A DNA stretch of 64,000 nucleotides, from positions 17,733 to 81,732 of the forward strand of contig VBIW01000052.1 of NCBI GenBank assembly GCA_005880915.1, read 5' to 3'. Position 1 is the first letter of the stretch, and each line of letters starts with the position of its first letter. Shown here in pieces: positions 16,461 through 24,758 of the stretch. The notes beneath the pieces were generated by a model. That model was not told where the DNA came from. It saw nothing but the letters and a program-made list of their open reading frames with translations, and did no database searches. Origin of the DNA: Chloroflexota bacterium (GTDB lineage: Bacteria; Chloroflexota; Dormibacteria; Dormibacterales; Dormibacteraceae). Position numbers and translations under genes: made by a program.

Positions 16461-17708
16461 CTATTGTCCCGGCTTGCGGTCCCGCGGGTTGGGCGAGTAG
16501 ACCTTGCGGCCCTTCAACTTCTCCGGCAGATGGACCTGGTCGGCGACGCCGCTCTCGTAGTCGTGGGCGTAGCGATAGTCGCGGCCGTAGCCCATCGACT
16601 TCATCAGACCGGTGACCGCGTTGCGCAGGTGAAGCGGCACAGGCTCGTTGCCCGTTTCCTCAATGAGCTCTCTTGCCGCGCCGTATGAGGTGAGCGCCGA
16701 GTTGGACTTGGGGGCAAGCGCGAGATAGAGCGCCGCCTCGGTGAGTGGCAGCACCGCCTCGGGCATGCCGATGAAATGGGCGGCCTGCTGCGCGGCGACC
16801 GCGACCGGCAACGCGTGAGGATCGGCGAGGCCGATGTCTTCCGCGGCCAGGATGACAAGGCGCCTCGCCACGAACATCACATCCTCGCCGGCCTCGAGCA
16901 TGCGCGCCATCCAGTAAACGGCGGCGTCAGGGTCGCTGCCGCGCACGCTCTTGATGAGCGCCGACACGATGTCGTAATGCTGATCGCCCGCGCGGTCGTA
17001 GAGGAGGTGACGCTGCTGCATGGCGCGTTCGACCTGCTCGACGCCGATGGCGGCATCGCCGGCCAGCGCCACCGCCGCCTCCAGACCATTGAGCGCGACC
17101 CGCGCGTCGCCGCGCGCCACCTCGAGCAGCGCGTCCATTGCGTCGTCATCGATCGTCGCACGGAGCTCACCCAGCCCTCGCTCGACGACCTGTCTCAGCT
17201 CGTCGTGCGTGAGCTGCTCGAGACGGAACACCCGGCTTCGCGACAGAAGGGGCGCGATGACCTCGAACGACGGGTTCTCCGTGGTGGCCCCGATCAATGT
17301 CACCGTGCCTTCTTCGACGTGCGGCAGGATGGCGTCCTGCTGCGCCTTGTTGAAGCGGTGGATCTCATCGATGAACAGGACGGTGCGCAGGCCCGCCCTG
17401 CGATGGACCTTCGCCTCGGCCACGACCTTGCGTAGGTCCGCGACACCCGCCGTCACGGCCGACATCGCCACCATTCGGGCGCTCGTCTCCGTGCTGAGGA
17501 GCCCGGCCAGTGTCGTTTTGCCGCTGCCGGGCGGCCCCCACAGGATGATGCTCGGCAGGTTGCCGCCCTGGGTGAGCTGGCGGAGGACGTCCACCACCTG
17601 GCGCTGCCCGATCAGGTCGGCGAAGGTTTTCGGGCGCAGCCGCGTCGCCAGCGGAGCCTTCGGCTCGGTTCCGGCTGGGATCGGGAAGAGTTCCCCCTGG
17701 TCGGTCAT
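16461..17708 (-). CDS. rarA: replication-associated recombination protein A (RarA/MgsA)
   Basis: A 415-aa AAA+ ATPase that acts at stalled replication forks. It carries LATRLRPKTFADLIGQ, Walker A GPPGSGKTTLAG, Walker B LFIDEIHRF, sensor 1 GATTENPSFE, the lid region, and C-terminal tetramerisation sequence ending VYSPNPRDRKPGQ. An upstream extension to 17783 is open, but ATG 17708 matches the family start (MTDQGELFP) and leaves room for the divergent promoter. Confidence 0.95.
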   Translation of the reverse strand: MTDQGELFPIPAGTEPKAPLATRLRPKTFADLIGQRQVVDVLRQLTQGGNLPSIILWGPPGSGKTTLAGLLSTETSARMVAMSAVTAGVADLRKVVAEAKVHRRAGLRTVLFIDEIHRFNKAQQDAILPHVEEGTVTLIGATTENPSFEVIAPLLSRSRVFRLEQLTHDELRQVVERGLGELRATIDDDAMDALLEVARGDARVALNGLEAAVALAGDAAIGVEQVERAMQQRHLLYDRAGDQHYDIVSALIKSVRGSDPDAAVYWMARMLEAGEDVMFVARRLVILAAEDIGLADPHALPVAVAAQQAAHFIGMPEAVLPLTEAALYLALAPKSNSALTSYGAARELIEETGNEPVPLHLRNAVTGLMKSMGYGRDYRYAHDYESGVADQVHLPEKLKGRKVYSPNPRDRKPGQ

Positions 17709-17767
17709 TTGAACCTGATTCTGGCGCAAGGGTCGGTTTGCCGAGAGCGGCTGCCGGGCCGGACACC

Positions 17768-17773
17768 TAGAAT
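17768..17773 (+). promoter_or_regulatory. TAGAAT -10 box, leaderless type
   Basis: TAGAAT is followed by 9 bp and then ATG 17783. It lies in the divergent gap from rarA and is one of the clearest leaderless promoters in the window. Confidence 0.55.
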
Positions 17774-17782
17774 GCCGGGGCA

Positions 17783-18427
17783 ATGACCACCTGCTGGTAC
17801 TGCAGCTCGGACGTGCCGGAGACCTTCCACTACTGCCCGAGCTGCGGCCACAGCCAGATCGACCGGACCTCCAGCCCCCTGTTCGGGGTGGTCGACACGA
17901 CCACTGGGATCTGGAACTCCAAGTTCGTCAACGCCCTGGTCGGCCAGGAGGCAAACCGCGCGGTGCGCTACCGCCGGCCGCTCTCGGTGCTGGTCGTGGA
18001 GCTCGACCATGCCGAGCACATCCACAACGAGCTCGACCAGATCCAGCTCGACGGGCTGATGCGGGAGATGGCGGAGCGCCTGGGCCAGGCCGTCCGCGAC
18101 ACCGACACCGTCGGCTTCCTCGACGCCGAGGGCCCTCCGCACTTCGCCATCGTCCTGCCCGAGACGGACGAGCAGGGCGCGGCGCTGGCCGCGGACAAGA
18201 TCCGGCGCTCGATCGCCTCGCACGACTTCAGCACCGGCGCGTGGAAGCGCATCACCGTCAGCTGCGGAGCGGCCACGATCGACGCCGACTACAGGCCCAA
18301 GGACGAGGCCGGCGTGATGAACCGGCGCGAATACAGCGGCAACCTCCTTCGGGAGGCCCAGCATGCCCTCGAGTCCGGCCGCGCGGCCGGCACGAACCGG
18401 ACGACGGTCGGCGCGTACAGAAGCTGA
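17783..18427 (+). CDS. zinc-ribbon plus degenerate GGDEF domain protein
   Basis: A 214-aa cytoplasmic protein. Residues 4-21 form a Cys4 zinc ribbon (CWYC ... CPSC). From about residue 40 it follows the GGDEF fold: TTGIWNSKFVNALV, RYRRPLSVLVVELDH, AVRDTDTVGFL and ITVSCGAATI. The GGDEF loop reads GPPHFAIVLPET, so the catalytic Gly-Gly-Asp/Glu-Glu residues are gone and diguanylate cyclase activity is not expected. It might be a binding or regulatory relic. Leaderless TAGAAT promoter upstream; the phosphatase gene behind it overlaps by 4 bp. Confidence 0.75.
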   Translation: MTTCWYCSSDVPETFHYCPSCGHSQIDRTSSPLFGVVDTTTGIWNSKFVNALVGQEANRAVRYRRPLSVLVVELDHAEHIHNELDQIQLDGLMREMAERLGQAVRDTDTVGFLDAEGPPHFAIVLPETDEQGAALAADKIRRSIASHDFSTGAWKRITVSCGAATIDADYRPKDEAGVMNRREYSGNLLREAQHALESGRAAGTNRTTVGAYRS

Positions 18428-19056
18428 CGCGGTTCTATCTCATCCGGCACGCGGACGTCGAAAACCCTCATGGGATCCTCTACGGCCACCTCGATGGATT
18501 CAACCTCAGCGCGTTAGGTCGGGCGCAGAGCGCAGCCCTGGGCGACCGCCTGCGCTCGTCGGGGATCAACCGAATCGTGCACAGCCCGCTCGCCCGCGCG
18601 GCTGAAACTGCGCGCATCATCGCCGAGAAGCTGCCCGCGCCTCCGGCGATGGAGGTCGACGCCGACCTGCGCGAAGCGGAGTTCAGCCGCTACCTGCAGG
18701 GCATCCCGTACTGGCAGATCCCCGTCCGCCGGCCCCTCTGGATCGTGCACAAGGCCAAGCGGGGTTTGCTGCCGGGCGACGAGTCCGTCGAGGTGATGGG
18801 CGGCCGCGTGCTGGGCGTCGTCCGCCGGCTGGCGCGCGAGCACCCGGGCGAAGCGATCGCCGTCGTCAGCCACGCTGACCCGCTGAACGCAGCGTGGATC
18901 CTGCTCGACGGCCGGCCTCAGAACGAACGAGAGATGCACCGCAGCGGCATGCACAAGGCGGGAATGCTGCAGCTTGACCTGGAGGGTGACACGCCCAAGA
19001 CCTGGGAGTACGTTCCCCCGCCACAGGTCGAAAAGCCCGCCAGCGCCGCGGCCTAG
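18424..19056 (+). CDS. histidine phosphatase family protein (phosphoglycerate mutase-like)
   Basis: A 210-aa phosphatase of the histidine-phosphatase superfamily. It has LIRHADVEN with the phospho-accepting His (RH motif), SPLARAAETARIIAEKL and VSHADPLNAAW with the second catalytic His. The substrate is unknown. The frame has no ATG, GTG or TTG near the expected start. CTG 18424 overlaps the upstream stop as CTGA and gives TRFYLIRHAD directly after the initiator, matching the family N-terminus. A C-terminal tail (PPPQVEKPASAAA) is non-conserved. Confidence 0.85.
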   Translation: MTRFYLIRHADVENPHGILYGHLDGFNLSALGRAQSAALGDRLRSSGINRIVHSPLARAAETARIIAEKLPAPPAMEVDADLREAEFSRYLQGIPYWQIPVRRPLWIVHKAKRGLLPGDESVEVMGGRVLGVVRRLAREHPGEAIAVVSHADPLNAAWILLDGRPQNEREMHRSGMHKAGMLQLDLEGDTPKTWEYVPPPQVEKPASAAA

Positions 19057-20294
19057 TGGCCCGGACCTTTCCGCAAGGTTTCCTGTGGGGAACCTCGAGC
19101 GCGGCGCATCAGGTCGAGGGGGACAACCGCAACTCCGACTGGTGGGAATGGGAGCAGCAACCGGGCCGCATCGCGGACGGTCAGACGTCTGCGGTCGCGT
19201 GCGATCACTACCGCCGCTACCGAGAAGACTTCGCTCTGCTCCGCGAGCTGAACCAGAACGCGCACAGGCTCTCGATCGAGTGGTCGCGCGTCGAGCCGTC
19301 GGAAGGAGTGTTCGATGCGCGCCAGATCCGCCACTACCGCGACGTGCTTGGCGAGCTGCGCGAGCAGGCGATCACGCCGATGGTCACGCTGCACCACTTC
19401 ACCAACCCGTTGTGGTTCTCGCGCAGGGGCGGATGGACGGCTCGGGGCGCTCCGCGTGCCTTCATTTCGTTCGTCAGGCGCATCTCAGACGAGCTCGGCG
19501 ACCTGGTGGGGATGTGGTGCACGATCAACGAACCGAGCATCTACGCCGCCAACGGATGGATCACGGGCGAGTTTCCGCCCGGGCGTCGTGGCGACCTGGT
19601 CGCCCAATATCGCGTGACCCGGAACATGCACCGCGCGCATGAGCTGGCCTACGCGGCCATCAAGCGGCGGTGGCCCGATACACCAGTCGGCCTCTCGCAT
19701 CACAAGTTCCTGTTCATGCCCGCCTCACGCAGGCGGCGCGACCGGCTCGCCGCCAGCGCCACCCAGATGGTCACCGACAGGTGGCCGGTCGGTCCGGGCC
19801 GGCTCCGGCGCATCGTTGAGGCGACCAGCGATTACATCGGCCTTGCCCACTACTGGGGCCAGATGTGCGCGTTCGACCCGCGCCGGCCCAAAGACCAGTT
19901 CGTCCGCCGCTTCAACGCGCCGGGGACGATCGGCACCGAGATGGGCTGGGGCTCCAACCCGGACTGGATGCGCGGCGTGCTCAACGAGCTGAAGCGCTAC
20001 CACAAGCCTGTGTACATCACCGAGAACGGAATCGCGACCCTGGACGACGGCGTGCGCGAGAGGTACCTGGCCGAAGTCCTGGCCAACGTACATGCCGCGA
20101 TCGAGGATGGGGTGGACGTTCGCGGCTATTTCCATTGGACCAACATGGACAACTTCGAGTGGGCCCGGGGCTACACGGCGCACTTCGGCCTCATCGCCGT
20201 GGATCGCAAGACGCTCGAACGCACTGTGCGGCCGAGCGCCGGCGCTTATGCCCGGATCGCGACCGCGAACGCTCTTCCGAGTTCAATAGACTGA
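19056..20294 (+). CDS. glycoside hydrolase family 1 beta-glucosidase
   Basis: A 412-aa GH1 beta-glycosidase with retaining mechanism. The N-terminus FPQGFLWGTSSAAHQVEG is characteristic, the acid/base Glu lies in TINEPSIYA and the nucleophile Glu in YITENGIA. The aglycone region WTNMDNFEWARGYTAHFGL is also present. No signal peptide, so it acts in the cytoplasm. GTG 19056 overlaps the previous stop by one base (TAGTG). It is slightly shorter than typical GH1 enzymes (440-480 aa) but has all catalytic elements. Confidence 0.94.
   Translation: MARTFPQGFLWGTSSAAHQVEGDNRNSDWWEWEQQPGRIADGQTSAVACDHYRRYREDFALLRELNQNAHRLSIEWSRVEPSEGVFDARQIRHYRDVLGELREQAITPMVTLHHFTNPLWFSRRGGWTARGAPRAFISFVRRISDELGDLVGMWCTINEPSIYAANGWITGEFPPGRRGDLVAQYRVTRNMHRAHELAYAAIKRRWPDTPVGLSHHKFLFMPASRRRRDRLAASATQMVTDRWPVGPGRLRRIVEATSDYIGLAHYWGQMCAFDPRRPKDQFVRRFNAPGTIGTEMGWGSNPDWMRGVLNELKRYHKPVYITENGIATLDDGVRERYLAEVLANVHAAIEDGVDVRGYFHWTNMDNFEWARGYTAHFGLIAVDRKTLERTVRPSAGAYARIATANALPSSID
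20287..20292 (+). promoter_or_regulatory. TAGACT -10 box for the ccm operon
   Basis: TAGACT overlaps the last codons of the glucosidase gene and ends 8 bp before GTG 20301, giving a leaderless start for the cytochrome c maturation operon. Confidence 0.45.
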
Positions 20295-20300
20295 CTCGAC

Positions 20301-20816
20301 GTGAACCGCAGATCGGCGGTGATTGGGTCTCTCGCGATCGTCCTCGGCTCGATCCTGATGCTCTCGCTCGCCTGGGGTCTCCAGCACGCCGCGCTGGCCA
20401 ACCCGCCCGTGCTGGGCAAGACGGCGCCGAGGCTTGCGATCGAAACCCCGGCGGGCGACCAGGTCAAGGTCTGGGAGCTGCAGGGCAAACCGGTGGTGGT
20501 GAACTTCTGGGCTTCATGGTGCGGGCCCTGCGTGGATGAAGCCGGCGTGCTCGCCGAGGCTTCCGCCGCGCACCAGCAAGTAGCCTTCGTCGGCGCCGAC
20601 AACCAGGACACGACCGCCGGGTTCCAGTCTTTCGAGCAGCGGCACCCGCACCCGTACCCGGCGGGGCCGATCGTGAGCGGCTCGTATCAGTCATATGGTG
20701 TGGCCGGCCTGCCCGCGACGTTCTTCATCGACGCTCAGGGCGTAGTCGTCGCGTCCTTCACCGGGCCGCTCGACACGCCGACGCTCAACCACTACCTTGG
20801 GCTGATCGCTTCGTGA
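20301..20816 (+). CDS. TlpA/ResA-like thioredoxin, CcmG role
   Basis: A 171-aa membrane-tethered thioredoxin. An N-terminal signal anchor (about residues 8-28) is followed by a thioredoxin fold with active site FWASWCGPC (about residues 71-79) and the cis-Pro segment GLPATFFID. It would reduce apocytochrome c cysteines outside the membrane before haem attachment. First gene of the ccm operon and 4 bp overlapped with ccmE, which supports the CcmG function. Confidence 0.9.
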   Translation: MNRRSAVIGSLAIVLGSILMLSLAWGLQHAALANPPVLGKTAPRLAIETPAGDQVKVWELQGKPVVVNFWASWCGPCVDEAGVLAEASAAHQQVAFVGADNQDTTAGFQSFEQRHPHPYPAGPIVSGSYQSYGVAGLPATFFIDAQGVVVASFTGPLDTPTLNHYLGLIAS

Positions 20817-21199
20817 GCATGACGCTGAGGTGGGGTCTCCCGGCCGTGGTCGTCGCGGCGTGCGTCGGATATCTCATCTACTCGGCCTCGGGTGGCGCGA
20901 GCGAGTACTACGTCACCGTGTCGCAGCTGCACGCCCAGTCGACTGCCGCAGACGTGCGCGTCGCGGGCGTGGTGCAGGACGACGTGCAGAAGACAGGTGG
21001 CGGGCTCCACGTGACGTTCACGGAGAAGGACCGGACCGCGTCGATGCCGGTGGAGTACACGGGCACGCTGCCTGACATCTTCCGGCCCGGTATCACAGTC
21101 GTAGCCGAGGGCAAGCTGGGCAGCGATGGCGTGTTCCACGCGCGGACCCTGCTCGCCAAGTGCCCGTCACGCTTCTCAACTCAACCATATACACAGTGA
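20813..21199 (+). CDS. ccmE: cytochrome c maturation haem chaperone CcmE, Cys-type
   Basis: A 128-aa periplasmic-type haem chaperone. N-terminal anchor (about residues 7-25), then an OB-fold with VRVAGVVQDD, VTFTEKDRTASMPVEYTGTLPD and a GITVVAEGKL strand. The haem-binding position of the E. coli protein (His in HDENY) is replaced by Cys in LLAKCPSRF, the Cys-type variant known from archaea and some bacteria; the usual Tyr of Cys-X3-Tyr is Phe here. The stop lies 3 bp before a structured repeat. GTG start overlaps tlpA (GTGA). Confidence 0.9.
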   Translation: MSMTLRWGLPAVVVAACVGYLIYSASGGASEYYVTVSQLHAQSTAADVRVAGVVQDDVQKTGGGLHVTFTEKDRTASMPVEYTGTLPDIFRPGITVVAEGKLGSDGVFHARTLLAKCPSRFSTQPYTQ

Positions 21200-21202
21200 T
21201 CG

Positions 21203-21440
21203 GAGGATCACGCCGCCGAAGTTCCTTGCATCTTCGCGGCCTAGGCGACCGGGCGCCGACCCACCCCACGAAATCTGCGATTTCGCGGGGACCCCGGGAG
21301 TGGGCGCTGAAGCCAGCGTCGACTTCTGCGCGCGCTCGGTCGGGCATCTACGCGATGCGCTCCCTCGCGTGCTCGGCGTCTCCTTGGCTCCGGCCGCCGA
21401 TGCCGCGAATATGCGGCGGACCTCCGGCGTCGTGATCCTC
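21203..21440. repeat. structured inverted-repeat element, copy 1
   Basis: A 238-bp element between ccmE and ccmF, homologous to 35631-35819. The shared core runs from CCTTGCATCTTCGCGGCCTA (21224) to GCCGCGAATATG (21413). Its ends are long inverted repeats: outermost arms GAGGATCACG and CGTGATCCTC, then further paired blocks including TTCGCGGC with GCCGCGAA. An additional hairpin absent from copy 2 lies at 21264-21290 (11-bp arms CCCCACGAAAT and ATTTCGCGGGG with one mismatch, loop CTGCG). The right end overlaps the first codons of ccmF. Confidence 0.85.
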
Positions 21441-23366
21441 GGCTACTTGGGCGCGGGCGCTCTGTTGGCCGGAGTCGTGATGGGCGGCTTTTCCGCGTTG
21501 CTCAGCTTCTGGGCCGGCTGGCGTGAGAGGGACGTCTTCATCCAGGTCGGGCGACGCGCCTTCTACGCGGCCGTGGTGATGACCGTCCTCGCGGCGCTGC
21601 TGCTCGAGGTCGCGCTCCTGACCCACGATTTCGCGCTCGCCTACGTCGTCGAGCACACCGACCTGGCGACGCCCACGGCGCTCGTGGCGGCGGGCTTTTA
21701 CGGCGGGCAGGAGGGGTCGCTCCTCTACTGGACGTTGATTCTTGGCGTGCTGGGCGCAGCGTCGCTGGTCGCCAGCGCACGTCTTGGTGCACGGATCTCC
21801 GCGTACGCGACCGGAATCCTGGCCGCGATCTTGAGCTTCTTCCTCTTCGTGCTTGCGGTCGTTGCGAGCCCATTCGACCTCCTGTCGGTCACGCCGCCGG
21901 ATGGGCTCGGCCTGAACCCCGTGCTGCGCGACGGCGGGATGCTCATTCATCCGCCGGTCGTGCTCGCCGGATTCGCCTCGTTCGCGATTCCTTTCAGCTT
22001 CGCGTGCGCGGCCCTGCTGACCGGTCGCGCTGACGCTGCATGGATCGCGCACACGCGCCGGTTCGCCCTTCTGGCATGGAGCCTGCAGACCGCGGGCCTT
22101 CTCCTCGGCATGTGGTGGGCGTACCACGTGCTCGGATGGGGCGGCTATTGGGGCTGGGACCCGGTGGAGAACGTGGCGTTGATGCCGTGGCTCGCGACCA
22201 CGGCCTACTTGCATTCGTCGCAGGTGCAGGAGAGGCGAGGCCGGCTGCGGTCCTGGAACTTTGGGCTCGTCATCCTCGCCTTTCTTCTAGTCGTTTTCGG
22301 AACGTTCATCGTCCGCAGCGGCGTCGTGCCCTCGGTGCATACGTTCGCGATCAGCGCCATCGGCCCCTGGTTCTTCGCCTTTCTTTTCGTCTGCGTCGTG
22401 TTTTCGGGCACGCTGCTCGCATTCCGCGCCGCCACTCTCGGCGCAGGCTCCGGTCCCGCGCCGGCGGTTTCGCGTGAAGGCGCTTTCCTGTTGCAGAACC
22501 TTCTCTTGATCGGCGTCATCGCGGTCGTTCTGTGGGGGACGGTGCTGCCCCTGGTCTCAGGTATGTTCGGCACAGAGCGCGTCGTCGGCGCACCGTATTT
22601 CGAGCGCGCCGCCGGACCGCTGTTCGCCACGATCCTTGCCCTGATGGCTATCGGGCCGGTGCTGCCCTGGCGTCACGCGGGTCGACCGGTGCTGCGAGCT
22701 CTGCGGTGGCCTGCTGCGACCTCGCTCATCGTCGTGACAGGCTTGCTTGTCGCGGGCGTGCGATCCGTTCCCGCGCTGGTTGGCGTTCCGCTTGCCGTGG
22801 CGGCCGGGGCGACGGTGGCGAGCGAGTACGGCCGCGCCGCGTTGAAAAGGCCGAAATCGATCCTGCGCCGGCGGCGCAAGTACGGCGCATACCTGGCGCA
22901 TCTTGGCCTGGTGGTGGTGGTGGTCGGTATCGCGGCTTCGCACTTCGGGCAGCAGGAGAAGGACGTCACACTTCAGCCTGGCGAGCAGGTCACGGTGGCC
23001 GGCTACACGCTCACATATACCAGCGCGCAGCAGCGCCAGCTGACAGACCACAACGAGTTCATCGCCGGCATGCGTTTCGGCGACCAGACGCTCGAGCCTT
23101 CGCGCGCCACGTACGCCGGGCTCGGGGGTCAAGCCCTGACCCATGTGGCGATCACGACAACCCCGGTCGCAGACGTCTACGTCGTGCTCGCCGGCACGAA
23201 TGAGGACGGCTCAGCCTCGTTCCGAGTGTTCGTCAATCCGCTCGTGACGTGGATATGGGCCGGCGGGGCGGTCATCCTCCTGGGAGTCGTGCTGGGCAAC
23301 GTTGGGGAGAGGAGTCCAATCCCGGAGTTGGCAAGGCGCCGGATACCGATTACTCTCCCCGCGTAG
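21411..23366 (+). CDS. ccmF: cytochrome c haem lyase subunit CcmF
   Basis: A 651-aa polytopic membrane protein that ligates haem to apocytochrome c. It has about 14-15 helices and the WWD motif WGGYWGWDPVENV, with flanking His residues in GGMLIHPPVVL and PSVHTFA. The C-terminal large soluble loop (FGQQEKDVTLQPGEQVTVAGY onward) is followed by a last helix. ATG 21411 is used, though it and GTG 21432 both lie inside the right arm of the repeat. The open frame continues upstream through the repeat without CcmF homology. Confidence 0.93.
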   Translation: MRRTSGVVILGYLGAGALLAGVVMGGFSALLSFWAGWRERDVFIQVGRRAFYAAVVMTVLAALLLEVALLTHDFALAYVVEHTDLATPTALVAAGFYGGQEGSLLYWTLILGVLGAASLVASARLGARISAYATGILAAILSFFLFVLAVVASPFDLLSVTPPDGLGLNPVLRDGGMLIHPPVVLAGFASFAIPFSFACAALLTGRADAAWIAHTRRFALLAWSLQTAGLLLGMWWAYHVLGWGGYWGWDPVENVALMPWLATTAYLHSSQVQERRGRLRSWNFGLVILAFLLVVFGTFIVRSGVVPSVHTFAISAIGPWFFAFLFVCVVFSGTLLAFRAATLGAGSGPAPAVSREGAFLLQNLLLIGVIAVVLWGTVLPLVSGMFGTERVVGAPYFERAAGPLFATILALMAIGPVLPWRHAGRPVLRALRWPAATSLIVVTGLLVAGVRSVPALVGVPLAVAAGATVASEYGRAALKRPKSILRRRRKYGAYLAHLGLVVVVVGIAASHFGQQEKDVTLQPGEQVTVAGYTLTYTSAQQRQLTDHNEFIAGMRFGDQTLEPSRATYAGLGGQALTHVAITTTPVADVYVVLAGTNEDGSASFRVFVNPLVTWIWAGGAVILLGVVLGNVGERSPIPELARRRIPITLPA

Positions 23367-23368
23367 CG

Positions 23369-23458
23369 ATGGCCCTCATCGTCGCGACGCTGCTGCTGTT
23401 CCTGGCCGGACCCTTTGTGCTGTGGCCGCTGATCAAGACACCACCTGAGCAGCCATGA
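23369..23458 (+). CDS. 29-aa single-helix membrane peptide
   Basis: ATG 23369 lies 2 bp after the ccmF stop and the frame ends in an ATGA overlap with ccmA. The product is one hydrophobic helix (ALIVATLLLFLAGPFVLWPL) with a short polar tail. The position inside the operon with tight junctions on both sides argues for translation. It may be a small accessory subunit of the CcmF or CcmAB complex; no homologue was recognised. Confidence 0.6.
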   Translation: MALIVATLLLFLAGPFVLWPLIKTPPEQP

Positions 23459-24099
23459 GCATGCTGGTGGGCGACGGTTTGACCCATCGATTCGGCAGCG
23501 AGCCGGCCATCGACAACGTCGATCTGGTGCTCGACACCGGCGAGCACATGGCGGTGCTCGGCGACAACGGCGCGGGCAAGACGACCCTGCTGCGCATCCT
23601 CGCCACGGCGCTGCGACCGACCTCGGGCAAGCTCACGATTGCCGGTCTGGACGCTTTCCGCGAACGCCGGCGGATTCGCCATTACCTCGGCTACGTAGCG
23701 CACGCTCCGGGCCTTTACCCGGCGCTGTCGGCACGCGAGAACCTCGAGTTCTTCTGCGACCTCCAGGACGTGGATCGGTCGCGCGTTGCCGAGGCGATGG
23801 AGACGGTCGGGCTCGCGAGCGTCTCTCACCGGCGCGCTGCGGAGCTTTCCCGAGGCATGCAGCAGCGCCTCGCGATCGGACGTGCCATCCTGCACGACCC
23901 GCGCCTTTTGATCCTCGACGAGCCGGACGCGAGCCTGGGCGCGGATGCCGCGGACCTTCTCGCCGGGTTGATGCGCGGCAGGACGGCAGTCCTTGCCACG
24001 CACGACCACGCGCTGGCCAACAGGCTGTGCCCGCGCACGCTGGTCTTACGGCATGGACGCTCGCTCGGCACAGCGACGCACCTCCGCGTGGTGAGATGA
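23455..24099 (+). CDS. ccmA: haem exporter ATP-binding protein CcmA
   Basis: A 214-aa ABC ATPase that energises release of haem-loaded CcmE. Walker A GDNGAGKTTLLR, Q-loop region, signature LSRGMQQRLAIGRAI, Walker B LLILDEPDA, and switch His in LATHDHAL. Short form without C-terminal extension. Overlaps the small ORF upstream and ccmB downstream by 4 bp each. Confidence 0.93.
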   Translation: MSMLVGDGLTHRFGSEPAIDNVDLVLDTGEHMAVLGDNGAGKTTLLRILATALRPTSGKLTIAGLDAFRERRRIRHYLGYVAHAPGLYPALSARENLEFFCDLQDVDRSRVAEAMETVGLASVSHRRAAELSRGMQQRLAIGRAILHDPRLLILDEPDASLGADAADLLAGLMRGRTAVLATHDHALANRLCPRTLVLRHGRSLGTATHLRVVR

Positions 24100-24758
24100 G
24101 CCCCTTACGCGTCGCGCTCGCTGTCGCGCGCAAAGACCTCAGGTCCGAGTGGCGCACCCGCGAGGTGGTGCCCGCGCTGGCCCAGTTCATCATCCTCGCG
24201 CTGCTCATCGGCAACTTTGGTTTTCAGATCGACTCCCGCAACGCCACGTCGATCGCGCCTGGAATCCTGTGGCTCGCGCTCGTCTTCGCGGGCCTGGTCG
24301 CCTTCGGTCGCACGTTCGCGGCGGAACGTGAACAAGCGTCGCTCGAGGCGATGCTGATGACGCCCGCGTCGCCTGTCGCGATCTTCGCCGGCAAGGCGGC
24401 GGCGGCGTCTCTGCTGCTCATCGTCTGCGAGGCGGTGATGCTGCCCGCGCTCTCGCTGTTCTTCGGCACACCGTTTTCGGCGCAGGTGGTGGCAGCAGTC
24501 CTGATCGCAACGGTCGGCATGGCCGCGCTTGGGTGCCTCTTCGCTGCGATCGTCGCGAGAGTCAGGGCGCGGGAGCTGCTGCTTCCTCTCCTCACACTCC
24601 CTCTGTGGATCCCCTTCATCGTCGCGGGCGGCCAGGCCGTGCAGTCCGCGATGGGGCTGCCTGGCAGCTACAGCGAGTCGATCAGCCTGCTGATCGACTT
24701 CGACATACTGTTCCTCGTGCTGACCTCCCTCGCCGCGCGCTTCGTGCTCGATGAATAG
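24096..24758 (+). CDS. ccmB: haem exporter permease CcmB
   Basis: A 220-aa six-helix ABC permease. The N-terminus ALAVARKDLRSEWRTRE is the family signature cytoplasmic helix, followed by RTFAAEREQASLEAMLMTP, the coupling region to CcmA. ATG 24096 overlaps the ccmA stop (ATGA). It overlaps ccmC by 8 bp. Confidence 0.93.
   Translation: MSPLRVALAVARKDLRSEWRTREVVPALAQFIILALLIGNFGFQIDSRNATSIAPGILWLALVFAGLVAFGRTFAAEREQASLEAMLMTPASPVAIFAGKAAAASLLLIVCEAVMLPALSLFFGTPFSAQVVAAVLIATVGMAALGCLFAAIVARVRARELLLPLLTLPLWIPFIVAGGQAVQSAMGLPGSYSESISLLIDFDILFLVLTSLAARFVLDE

Noticed and set aside
21126..21410. N-terminal extension of ccmF through the repeat
   Set aside because: The translated region is repeat sequence with no CcmF homology; the start is placed at 21411.
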